This document shows positions 11,453 through 22,542 of a stretch of DNA of 64,000 bases, one piece after another (the first letter of the stretch is position 1; every line of letters starts with the position of its first letter). Source of the stretch: Branchiostoma floridae (Eukaryota; Chordata; Leptocardii; Amphioxiformes; Branchiostomatidae); contig NC_049979.1 in the NCBI RefSeq assembly GCF_000003815.2, positions 12,674,882 through 12,738,881 of the forward strand, given 5' to 3'. Position numbers and translations under genes: made by a program. The notes below the pieces were generated by a model, which was given only the letters and a program-made list of their open reading frames with translations, had not been told where the DNA came from and searched no databases.

Positions 11453-14400
11453 TTTAATAAAAGTACAAAAACATAGCTGCCTGGCATTATGTGGGTTGTT
11501 GCATGAAAATGTACAATACATGAAAATCTAAAATGTAGGGTAAGGGTTTTTGTGCAGAGATATACAGGTTGTTCCAGTCTTCTGGCACTTGAATGTTATA
11601 TAAATACCACTGGTTATTATCAATGGGAACTGCCTTGTACAAACTTCACATAGCATGTAGCAATAAGTCAGAAATCTACAAACGAATCTTCCAGATATGA
11701 CTTCTTCCAAGAAAGTTCTTTTTTTTTTTAAATGTACATCATGTAGCACAATTATTTTGTAATCATGAAGTTTTAATTCAAAATGAATGTTTTCACTCAC
11801 CAATTTTTATCAACACATTTTACATGGAGGAAACCACAACCTCATGACTTCCTTGAATTTTTTTTAAAAAGAGGCCTGAGGACCTTAGCTTTGGTCTGCT
11901 GTGTAGTGTTCATGAAAGTAAAATGACACCTTCTAACTATGTTTAATAGTTTACATGTACGAATTTCTATGCAGGTAATTATATGTTATTTTTGCAACAT
12001 TGAAGCATATGTCAAAGTGTTTTTTTCTTGCTTTGTAGCCACGGACAGAGAGTGTGGATCTGACGAAAGATGACACCTTAAGCATTGACATCTCAGATGC
12101 CCTGAGTGAGAGGGATCGGGTCAAATTTACTGTTCACACCAAGGTACGTGATCTCAAGACCTTTTCTATGGTTACATATAATTTGGAAATACCCAGGTGG
12201 ATATTTTGCAAGGCTTTTGGCTCATGTAATTCAATGAAGTCTGAGAAAAGGAGCAAAGTGTAGGTGTGTAAAATAGATTATATAACTTATAAGTCCAATT
12301 TTATGCGTAACATTGCTGACAAACCAGAATGACTCATAAAAANNNNNNNNNNNNNNNNNNNNNNNNNNNNNNNNNNNNNNNNNNNNNNNNNNNNNNNNNN
12401 NNNNNNNNNNNNNNNNNNNNNNNNNNNNNNNNNNNNNNNNNNNNNNNNNNNNNNNNNNNNNNNNNNNNNNNNNNNNNNNNNNNNNNNNNNNNNNNNNNNN
12501 NNNNNNNNNNNNNNNNNNNNNNNNNNNNNNNNNNNNNNNNNNNNNNNNNNNNNNNNNNNNNNNNNNNNNNNNNNNNNNNNNNNNNNNNNNNNNNNNNNNN
12601 NNNNNNNNNNNNNNNNNNNNNNNNNNNNNNNNNNNNNNNNNNNNNNNNNNNNNNNNNNNNNNNNNNNNNNNNNNNNNNNNNNNNNNNNNNNNNNNNNNNN
12701 NNNNNNNNNNNNNNNNNNNNNNNNNNNNNNNNNNNNNNNNNNNNNNNNNNNNNNNNNNNNNNNNNNNNNNNNNNNNNNNNNNNNNNNNNNNNNNNNNNNN
12801 NNNNNNNNNNNNNNNNNNNNNNNNNNNNNNNNNNNNNNNNNNNNNNNNNNNNNNNNNNNNNNNNNNNNNNNNNNNNNNNNNNNNNNNNNNNNNNNNNNNN
12901 NNNNNCAATATGATGTTCATTTGCATAATTAGATTTAATCTATATGCTGTCTTTCCTCAAGTACAAATGTCAAAAGTACACATGGAACCTAAAACCAAGG
13001 TCCGTCTAACGTTAGCTAAAACCGAGGATGTAATAACCCTTACGAAGGTAATGACTTTGACTTTAGGTTATTGAATATTGACCATGAGACAAGTATAATG
13101 CAATACTGAAAGCGTTTACTTTTGCGACCTAGATCAGCTCCTTATCGACCGACTAAATTTTGACGCCAGTAGACATTGTGGGTGGAGGATGGCTGTCCAA
13201 CACCCCGAGGAGGAGTGGGATCCTCTGAAGTACCGTGCTGGTCACATGGCTCTGTTTTGATATGTGTCGGTTTCTCCCACAATGCACGACGGTGTGCAAC
13301 ATACACACATCATCACGTGACGAGTGGAGTTGGGAAGAGGTGGCGCCATGATGGTGGGTGGGAGTCGTAGTTTTCTCGATCTTTTTGCGATTTCTGTGTC
13401 ATGAATCCTTCCAATTTCTTACTTCAACTTTTCCTCAACACAGGACGGACTGGATGACAGCCCTGACTTGTTGGCTGAAGACGAAAACAAGGTACGTTGG
13501 AACGTCTTTTCCGAAGAGCATAGCGGGGAGGTCAAGGGCCACCGTGGCCTGCACCCCTGTGCAAACTTCCAGCATTTCAACGCGTCGGCTATGAAGGGGC
13601 GTTACCGAGGCCATAGGAGAAGCTTCACTAAAGAAAGCTGCATTTGATTCGAAAAGTTGATTATAAGAGGAACTCCATAGACGACATATGCCGTAACTGT
13701 ACTGTGTTGTTTCACCGAGAGGAAGTCGCCCCTCCCCACTTCCTGTTCATAGTGACATACCAGAAGACGAGCAAAGACTTCTAGAAGCAAACAGTGAGAA
13801 TGATGTTTGGCCTTCCTTCAATCAGTCTTCAGTTTTCATTTCAAAATTTAGCAAAAATGTTGCTTGAATATCTGGGATCAGGCGAGTAATCACGGGAGTA
13901 TATTTGGCATTATACTTCACCTGCTGATTATGTCACCTGAGTATTTGTATAGGTTGGTCACCTGTTCTTTGTTAGCTGTCTCCACTGTGTGAACTGTGTT
14001 GTTTACCACCTAGCTCCTCTTGTCTAATGACTTTCTGTCCCACCTGTTTTTCCTGCTTGCACTGTGAAGAGTGAAACACCATCATATGATGTAAGCTATC
14101 AATGTAACTCCATTAACTTTGTGATATTCCAGCTTTAAATTTTTAATGTCACTCTGTCTCATGTAATACTTCATAGTTCTTGGATATCTAATATGATCTC
14201 GGTACATTGGTGTAGCTATCNNNNNNNNNNNNNNNNNNNNNNNNNNNNNNNNNNNNNNNNNNNNNNNNNNNNNNNNNNNNNNNNNNNNNNNNNNNNNNNN
14301 NNNNNNNNNNNNNNNNNNNNCAATGTAACTGCAAACTGATAATGGTGATATATGGATATCTGTGACTTTGACAATGCAATGTGTGGGTCAGAAATAGACA

Positions 14401-17400
14401 AAGGGTTCATGATGTCATTTGAAGTAGATTAAGTTTGTCTGTAGCCTAGAAGGACATCATACTTAAGAATCTGTTTCACTTTCCTTTTGACAGATGGTTC
14501 CTGTGATGTAAATTCATGTCTGATTTGCTATTATTTGGAAATGAGAGAAACAGATCAATGTAATGGCAGGTAGTTAGTCTGTCAGTATTGCTGTTATAGA
14601 CACTTTAGTCCATGTGATGCTGCTTCATGTCAAGCCAACTTTCTGCCAATACAGACCATAAATTTCTGATTACTGGTATTTTGGTTATGTTGCCAAATGT
14701 ATGCTAGTATCAGTTGTAGACCTATGAGAACGGGTTGGCAGCAGAGTCATATTCAATGGTTTCTAGTAAAGGAAATGTAAGTGTATAATGTTGTGTTTTG
14801 TGGTGTTTAAGGAATTTAAAGAAAAAGAAGATAGTCTCTCATCAGTCATGTTTCTTAATGAAAACACAACAGATTGTGTGGCAACAGGCATTGTGATATT
14901 CAGTTTTATAGGAAATTCTTTGAAATTCTCATTAAAAATGAATACTGAGTTGTGATATCTTTGTTTTCAGTTAAAGGCAATCAAGTACTCAGTCTTACAG
15001 TCCTACTGTTCTCACCTGACTTTGATAGAACTTGTCCTTTTAAGTTTGCTTCCCAAACCATAAATAGAAAGCATAGTCAAAGGTCCATATTTGGTTGAAC
15101 AATATGTGATGGAATAGGATTCATGAACTAGATCTTGGTGACATTGTACCTCCATGAAATAGATTTTTTGCAAATGATTTTACATTTGCATAATTTGTGC
15201 TTGTTGATGTTCAGGTTCATGTTTCTTTTCAATTGTATGCTCTTCGTAATTCTTCCACTGGCTGCAAGGAGAGAGAGTAGTCAGCCCAACCAATGATAAC
15301 AATGATAATGTACATCTATGTTATGTATCTGAGTGATATCGTAGTGACCAATGAGTCATTCGTTTTAGTGTATCTCTGTGCATTTTTGATTGATAGAATG
15401 GTTTGTAGCATTTACCATGGTTATAGATCATGCCTGCTATAAAGCAAGAGCTAGGCTGGCTGTCGGCGATAGTAAATTGGACCTAGATAAGGCCTTGGCT
15501 GGACTGTTATTGATTTATACGATCTGCAGTGTTAAACACAAAGGTGACAAAAGAGACCTCTGTAACTTAAACTTAAGGTAGCTCATATGAGGGGAGTCAC
15601 TTATGGCTTGAAAATGTACTCGAGGATCACAAGTCCGCTTATATGCTGACTGCAACCAATAAAAAATTGGATAAAACATAAAAGCCAATTACAAGATTGA
15701 ATAGTTTGAGGAGCCTACACTGGGTGAACAGGTATTATTATTTACAGTGTGTAAGTCTGGGATAGACTGTCCTTTATAAAAGCAGTGCACAAATCAGGCC
15801 CTTATGTTAGCGCATACAGTTACAAACTTCTGTGGGAGTTTTGCCTATTTGGAGGAGAGCAAATTTATTTGCAGTTGACAAAAATATGTTCTTTGAAATT
15901 TGTCACTATGCTGAGCCTGGCCAGACTTACACACATGCCACTCAGGACAGGTGGGTTGTCCTTGGCCCAGATTCAATAGTAATTCCTATCCCTAGTGGTC
16001 TACAGACATTAGGAGGGGATCAGAGAATGAACAACTTGGGTTGGAGAAGGCTGGTCAAAGACAAGCATTAACATATAGTCATTGGCAGCTTAAGCACACC
16101 TCTCTGTCTTCTTTTTGCAGACAACACTGCCTGACTTCAGAGAGAGTGAATTCTCAGTTGTGCGACAACATGAAGAGTTTATCTGGCTTCATGACAGGTT
16201 TGTCGAAAATGAAGAGTACGGAGGATACATTGTGAGTACTTTTGCAATTTGCTTTTTTGTTTGTTTTTTAAGCATTTTTGGCATTGTCATATTTTCATGA
16301 TTTCCTAATTGATAATTGTATAGTCTATGTAACACAAACTCTGCTGTCCAGGGCGGATGTTGGGCGGGTTGCTATAAGCGAGATTTAATCAGGCTAATAA
16401 TTGTATGGTGTACATTATAGATTAAGACATTATTTCTTTTAAACAGATACACTCCTGTTTTACAGATCCCTCCTGCCCCACCAAGACCTGACTTTGATGC
16501 CTCCCGTGAGAAGTTACAGAAACTTGGGGAGGGAGAGGGCACCATGACTAAGGAGGAGTTCACCAAAATGAAACAAGAACTGGAGGCGTGAGTCTGAGCC
16601 CCTTCTGATCATATAGATTGTAATTGAATTGAATAAAGGGACATAACGGAGTAAGCTGTGGGAGGAAGCTAGGTAGAAAATTAGAATTAAATGGCAAAAG
16701 TCTTGATCAGTGTGTTTACGGACTTAAGAGCAAATTTGACACAGCTTCAGCAACAGAAGCAGTCATCTCATCTCCCTCTCTCCCTGCAGTGAATACCTGG
16801 CCACCTTCAAGAAGACTGTAGCAATGCATGAGGTGTTTCTACAGCGTTTGGCAGCTCACCCTGCCTTCAGGAAGGACACCAACTTCAGAGTCTTCCTGGA
16901 GTATGACCAGGATGTGAGTCAGACCTGCTTTGAACCAAGCACTGGTTCCTGTTGCTTACATAGTTGTTTATTTGTAGCATCAGCTACAGTACGACAGCAG
17001 GTAGCCAGAGGCTAGCTCTCGTGATTCCAAAACTATTTTCATGGTAATTTTACTGTTGACTTGTAATGCTAGATAGATTATAAAAAACTTAAGATATTTG
17101 TTTAAGTTCTGTGGTCAGATACTACGAGTGTGCATGTTGAAATACACATCATAACAAGGACTGACAAAACAGGTTGATGGATTCAAAGTTATTTCTACAT
17201 AAAAGTCTTATTGCTGTGTTTTACTCCTTAGTTGAGCGTGCGCCTGAAGAACAAGAAGGAGAAGCTTGGCTGGTTTATCAAGTCCATGTCACAGTCTGTG
17301 GACGAGGTACTGCTATCCAACCAGAAGGTGAGTTGATGGGATGTACAGTCTAAATATCTATGGCACCACTTTATAAGCCATGTGATAACCCATATTTTAC

Positions 17401-20400
17401 ATGCTAAAGAATGGCAATCATGAAAGGAATGTCTTGTAAGTTGTAGGCCATTTAGGTACTAATGAGGCAAGGTGCCCTTCCCACTAATTTCCAAAGTAGT
17501 GTGAATACTGATGTTGCCTTACTCACATCACAGGATGCAGATGAGTTCTTTGAGCAGGAGAAAGGCTTCCTGGTAGAATATCACAACAGGATTGCCCAGT
17601 CTACAAAGTGCGCCGACAGGATGACAAAAATGCACAAAAGTAAGACTGCTGTGTCCTCCAAATTACTTACAATGAGTGATGTGTTGTTAAAGTTCAGCAG
17701 CAGAAACTAGCGCCTCGAAGTGTGCCCTGACCAAGCATCTGTGTGTTCAAGCCAAGTACATGTAATTCCCCTCAGTTATTTCATTCAACTTAGTCAAGTC
17801 AATATCATACACACATTATACTGCGATTAGGTAAGGAAAAAAGAGACAGAATATCTTTGATTTTTCAATATTTTAAAATGCGGATGGAAGATATTTTCAG
17901 AGGAGTGATTTTGGATTGTGTGTGCACCTCAGAACTTTGACTTAATAGATGGTGTACTTGTATTCCTTTCCCCTATCATGTGTGAACTGTGATGATATTT
18001 TGAATATGTCTCTTCCTTTAGGTGTTGCAGACAGTTACATAAAACTGTCCACAGGCCTGGGCAGCCTGGCAACATGTGAGAACACTGAGCTCGACAAGTA
18101 AGTGGCATTTTATACTTTCATGATGAAACCTGGTCTTCAAGAAATGGTTAAAGACACAGATATTGAGTTTTTGCCAATTGTTTTGTATGTTTAAGTCCTT
18201 CCTGCACCAGATGTATGACCGTTCTCATAATGGATTTTGAATACCGGTAGCACCTTGTTTGAGAAAAAAAGTATGTTTCTTTCAATGGTGATGTCATCAT
18301 ATCATGACTATGCTGTCATCATATAATGAGTAATACATGTACAACATTCCTATGGCCTGTTTCTGTGGTCTACAAAATCTCTATTTGTAGACAAAAAATT
18401 GCTCGATATTGTCTGTTCAAGCTGGCTATTGTTACAAATGCAATGATTTGCATTCAAATGTAAAGTGATTGTTGATTGATTGCTATTACATGTAGCCTTG
18501 TTACTGAAAGTTAAGGCAGCCCCATCCCCAAGCATCTACATTAAATCTACGATATACTGGTATAATTAGTGATAGAGAATTCTTGGCTGAAATTTGAATG
18601 TGTGATTTCCTATTACCTTGACTGTGATGAGATCTCCAGCTTCCCTGCTTTATGTATTCTGTATTAGTTACCTACCTTCCAGTGTCAGGGGGGCAAGTAA
18701 AGAGACAACCAAGTAAGTTCTGCACCCCATCTGACTGTAGCACTCTTAAATATGTAACTCGGCTAAGTTGTGTAGCTAGTTTTAATTGGGGCTACCTTCA
18801 GTAGTTAAGTGGAACATTGTACATGTAGATGGACATCACAGCTAAATGTCCTGTTTGCAAGTTGGTGTACTACTAGATAGCATAAATGTGCAAACCAACA
18901 GGAAATATGTCTTGTATATAAATTTATTATGCATGTTTAAGGGACATTTAGCTGTGATTATTAATAAAAGAGGGAAGCTTCTGTATTAAAACTTGTAACT
19001 TGCTCCAATCAAACCACCAATCAAATATTTAATCAAGTAGCTGTAAGAGTTTTATCGTTCTTCAAGATCTGACACTCTTTGTCTTTACAGAGTCTTCAAT
19101 AAAGTGTCTGAGTGCTTTGAGAAATCTAGGGTAAGGATACCTTGTCAATTCTTGAGAAGAGAGGAAGGCAGTAAGGTTATGTCTGTAACCCATATAGTAT
19201 AAGTCTGTGCCTCATTAAACAGCCATCAATACTTGTGATCTGGTTATATCAGATAACTGCTACATGTATCTTCCTGAAGCAGATATTTTAGTTGTTCTGT
19301 TAGCTCAAAGAGAGTAACTTTCCTTTCTCTTCTCAGAAACTGGAAGCCAGAGTATCATCTGATGAAGACTTAAAGTTGTCTGACACTCTTCGGTACTACC
19401 TAAGGGACACATCTGCTGCAAAGGTTTGTCATTACAATTGTATATTGCAATTATTGTGGACCATTGGCACAATATTTTAATCACAGTTGTAAAAGTAACC
19501 CAAAAGTGTAAAGGATGTTTAGTTAGGTTAGACATCAGAAAGTGTGTAAATTCCAACATGCTACATCTAGTGTAATTTTATTGCCTGCTTTGACAGGACT
19601 TGTTGTATCGACGGACCAGAGCCCTTGCAGATTATGAGAATGCCAACAAAGACTTGGATAAAGCCAGAGCAAAGAACAGGAATGTGCAACAGGTCAGTTC
19701 AAATGATATGGGTACATTACATGGATCTATCACTTTATTGTTTTCTATCTCAACTCATGCATGTGTAGTTCACTTTTTCACTAGAAAGGCTTGTGCAAAA
19801 TTGTAGACTCTTTAAGCATTGCTGAATAGCCTCTTATATGATGACACTATGGCAAAGAAAATCTATATGCTGAGCTATTGTACATGTTACCCAGTCCTTG
19901 CTAATTGCAGTGCTCATATTGCCCCATCTTACGACTTTTGCGTTTTATATCTATGCTTAAGGCACTCAATGGATGTCTGTAAAAGTGTGTGTTCCTCTGC
20001 AACTTACTCCTACCCATGACTGCTACTCACCCCATGTAATGCTAACTCAGCATTCCAGTAATTCATTCTTACAGCTTTGGTGCCCTATATCAAACCATCA
20101 ATATATGCATATTACATACAAAATCTTTTCATAAAGTCTTTTTACTCTGTTTTCTAATCAATGATTTCAAGCTCTTCAGGCCATCTGAGCATTAACCTCT
20201 ATCCAGGTATAACATTATGATGAGCAATTTATGTTGACTGTTTTTACTGATGTTTGTGTTTCACATTTTTTGTACACATACATTATTATGTTAATGTGAG
20301 ATGGTTTAGGGATGGCTGTAGGTAGAGTCACACATTGTTACATGTATGTGAAATCTGAAAACAGGCACCAGATTGGTGCATCTGGCCATGGATACATGTA

Positions 20401-22542
20401 TAGGATGTTTTATGTCAGGGCTACCCACCTGCTGCACTAATGACCAGGCCAGCATTTTGCGTCATTACTGTTAAAGCTTTACTAAGCTTGGACTTTGTGG
20501 CTATATGTCATAATGAAGCAACCTTCTGATCCATGAGATGGATAACCAAAAGTTTTTCTGTATTCATTTTCAAAATGTCTCGTACAGGTAATGTAAATGT
20601 CACATACAAGTAATGTATAGGAATCATCATGAAAGGAACAACCATTTCTTAAGGAGAATAGAGAAGGCTATACTAAACTACGTGTTTCTGTTTAGTAGAC
20701 AGTTGTTATTTCTAATTGAGATTGTACCAATCTTTACCCTTTACCTTCCAACCTTTCCACAGGAGGTTGCTGTTGTAAGTCCTCTTTCTCTACTTGCATG
20801 GCTTCCCGCCCCCCTCCCAGCATATGTACTGCCTGTTCCATCTGCCCTCTGTTACCAACTTGTAACCCTCCTCACAGGAACCCCATCCCTTCTGTTGCTG
20901 CTGATATATGCAGAAGAATTTAACAGTTGCCATATCAAAATCCTAACCATTTCACTTTTTGGATGTTCGGCTATAACCTGGTTGCATGGCTTCTTATCAT
21001 TCAGCAAAACTTAAACTTTTCTTTTCTTTTGAATGTAATCAGATAAGACATTAAAGCCATGTTTTCCTCCAAAGGAGAGTGTTATTTTCTAAAAGAGCAC
21101 ATCTTTATGTACACAAAATAGACTTGATTTTTAAGAATTAATCACAGATGAGCAAATAAATGAACCATATGTAATCCAGTAACTGAGTATTGCCCCTTCA
21201 CTCAGACCCATTGGGTGTGGTACATGATGGGAATAATACTTTAACTATTGGCTCCTATGGATGGTTGCTTAAGTTCCAGGTCAATTTTGGGGTCAAATAG
21301 ATAGAATAATTATGGTGCTATGGATGGAAAATAATGAAGAACTATTCACACACATGCTGCAAACATTGTTTTTAAGATTGGACCTCAATTTCCTAAGAGC
21401 AACTGATTTTTATGAAGGCCTTTTCTTTTTCAAGTCTTAAGTATGGGTTTCAATGGGATGATTGACAAAGATCAAAGCCCATTTTTGACCAAAAGCAAAA
21501 TGGAGTATAAAGTTAATAAGGCTATACTTGTCAAAATAGTGCCCAGAAACACATTGCAAATTTAAAGTAATTTTTAAGCTAAACTAAATATTTCTTAAGA
21601 GCGCCCCAATAGAAGTTTGTTGAATTGTTGTTTGCAATATAATAGGTTACACCTGGCTGTAATTTATCTGGAGGGTACTCTGGTTGTTAATGCTTTATAA
21701 TACAGCTACTGCCTTGTCCAAGTTCAATGTCAAGTGGTGATACATTTGTACAAGTACATTTTGCAGAACCAGAACACTCTCTTTTGGAGTACAGCATGGC
21801 TTTAAGAAATTATATGGTTAAGTGAAAAGTTGTTTAATCTCTCTTTTTTATTGTTGTGGAAATTGTGACTTGTATGAAATGGACTTGTTAAAATTAATAG
21901 CTGTCTTTTGCTTGGTTCTAGGCTGAACAAGCACAACAACGTGCATGTGAGAAATATGAGCATCTTTCTGAACTGGCAAAATCAGGTGAGCCAGCTTTTT
22001 AACTACCACCACTAAATTAAGGAATTAGCATTTGTCATGTTTATGTTCCCTTAGCAAAGTTTATCTAATGCCAATTATTTGTTGGTCCAAATAATGATAA
22101 GCAAAAAGCAAAATGCAGCTGATATAGGATACTTCCAAGGGAGCCATGAAAAGTACCGCTTTAAGCACATTAGTAAATCATAACATCTTTATACTTTTAT
22201 TGAATTTCAACAGTACCTTTGTGAAGTATAAGTAGGTAAATCTATGAATTATGTGTCTCAACACAGAGCTGCAAGACTTTAAGAAGAGGAGAGTCGGAGC
22301 TTTCCGCAAGAATTTGGTGGAGCTTGCAGAACTAGAGATCAAGCATGCAAAGGTAATGGCCTTGATACTATAAAAAACCTTGACAAGCTTCATTCCTTTG
22401 ATTCTCATGTAACGTCATGTTAAACAGACTGTAGTGTTGATCATGATTCTTATTCCCCCCACAGGCATTGAACCAACTCTACAGAAACTGCATAGCACAG
22501 CTGAAGGAGGAAGGGAGGGCAGCAAAAGCCCAGCCCCAGTGA
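10571..22542 (+). CDS. SNX6: Sorting nexin 6-type PX-BAR protein
   Basis: Membrane-bending sorting nexin of the SNX5/SNX6 class, acting in endosome-to-Golgi retromer/ESCPE-1 sorting. Fifteen exons join in frame to 414 residues (human SNX6 is about 406): 10571-10576, 10667-10714, 12039-12143, 16121-16231, 16466-16587, 16790-16913, 17232-17327, 17534-17639, 18022-18097, 19091-19130, 19337-19423, 19597-19692, 21922-21985, 22267-22352, 22465-22542. Exon 1 codes only Met-Met before a 90-bp intron; exon 2 gives [13 protein letters not shown], matching the acidic vertebrate N-terminus. Residues from about 36 to 175 form the PX domain ([36 protein letters not shown]) and 190 to the end the BAR domain ([10 protein letters not shown]-type stretch, [18 protein letters not shown]). 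A second, allelic copy of exons 1-2 sits at 13348-13491 between exons 3 and 4, an assembly artefact. SNX6 is favoured over SNX5 by similarity only; it may represent the pre-duplication gene. Confidence 0.95.
12343..12905. other. Assembly gap, 563 N
   Basis: Run of 563 N between the contig carrying SNX6 exon 3 and the redundant contig carrying the second exon 1-2 copy. The long open frames of X residues across it are meaningless. Confidence 0.98.
12906..14220 (+). repeat. SNX6 5' region, haplotype copy B
   Basis: An isolated contig bounded by N gaps on both sides, matching 10110-11452 over its whole length. Being placed between exons 3 and 4 of SNX6 it breaks the exon order of the gene. Best read as the alternative allele dropped into a scaffold gap. 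Confidence 0.9.
13348..13491 (+). pseudogene. SNX6: Redundant SNX6 exons 1-2 (allelic copy)
   Basis: Exon 1 (ATGATG, 13348-13353) and exon 2 (13444-13491) are intact and identical in coding content to 10571-10714, but the copy has no exon 3 of its own before the gap at 14221. It should not be annotated as an independent locus or alternative promoter without read support. Confidence 0.8.
14221..14320. other. Assembly gap, 100 N
   Basis: Standard unknown-size placeholder separating the redundant contig from the main SNX6 contig. Confidence 0.98.
14321..16120 (+). other. SNX6 intron 3, right part
   Basis: AT-rich intronic sequence with no convincing exon. Open frames of about 60-80 codons at 15390 and 15785-16071 lack splice signals in a usable phase. 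Contains one octamer motif at 15184-15191. Confidence 0.7.
18683..18712 (+). other. SNX6: Candidate 30-nt cassette microexon of SNX6
   Basis: Within the intron between exons 9 and 10, a pyrimidine-rich acceptor (CCTACCTTCCAG) and a strong donor (AA|GTAAGT) frame exactly 30 nt. Phase fits both neighbours: exon 9 ends with two bases of a codon and the candidate ends with two, so inclusion replaces one Lys by [11 protein letters not shown] without a stop. Not known in vertebrate SNX6 as far as I recall. Inference from splice signals only. Confidence 0.4.
18835..18958. repeat. Fold-back element with 17-bp perfect arms
   Basis: The arm at 18835-18851 (ATCACAGCTAAATGTCC) is the exact reverse complement of 18942-18958; the 90-bp interior contains a second nested inverted pair (GTTTGCA near 18853, TGCAAAC near 18889). 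No target-site duplication was found, so it may be a decayed MITE or a stable intronic RNA hairpin. Confidence 0.75.
19693..21921 (+). other. SNX6 intron 12 (2.2 kb)
   Basis: Apart from the candidate microexon, the intron has no recognisable gene. The 133-codon open frame at 20613-21014 is low in charged residues and has no family resemblance; it is treated as chance. Confidence 0.7.
20763..20774 (+). other. SNX6: Candidate 12-nt microexon of SNX6
   Basis: GAGGTTGCTGTT lies between a long polypyrimidine acceptor (CCTTCCAACCTTTCCACAG) and a consensus donor (GTAAGT). Exon 12 ends and exon 13 begins in phase 0, so inclusion adds Glu-Val-Ala-Val within the BAR-domain coiled coil. Signals are strong for such a short piece, but there is no transcript evidence. 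Confidence 0.4.

Noticed and set aside
12231-12926. Open frames of 194-231 codons over the N run
   Set aside because: They consist almost wholly of undetermined bases and carry no information.
13348-13491. Second SNX6 promoter/first exon or tandem paralogue
   Set aside because: The copy is bounded by N gaps and matches at allelic identity including introns; an assembly artefact is simpler.
15593-16080. Possible extra SNX6 exon at 15785-16071
   Set aside because: Exons 3 and 4 already join in phase with continuous homology across the PX domain, and no suitable acceptor/donor pair frames this stretch.
20613-21014. 133-codon open frame in SNX6 intron 12
   Set aside because: Leu/Pro-rich, no family resemblance and no fitting splice sites; only the 12-nt segment inside it has good splice signals.
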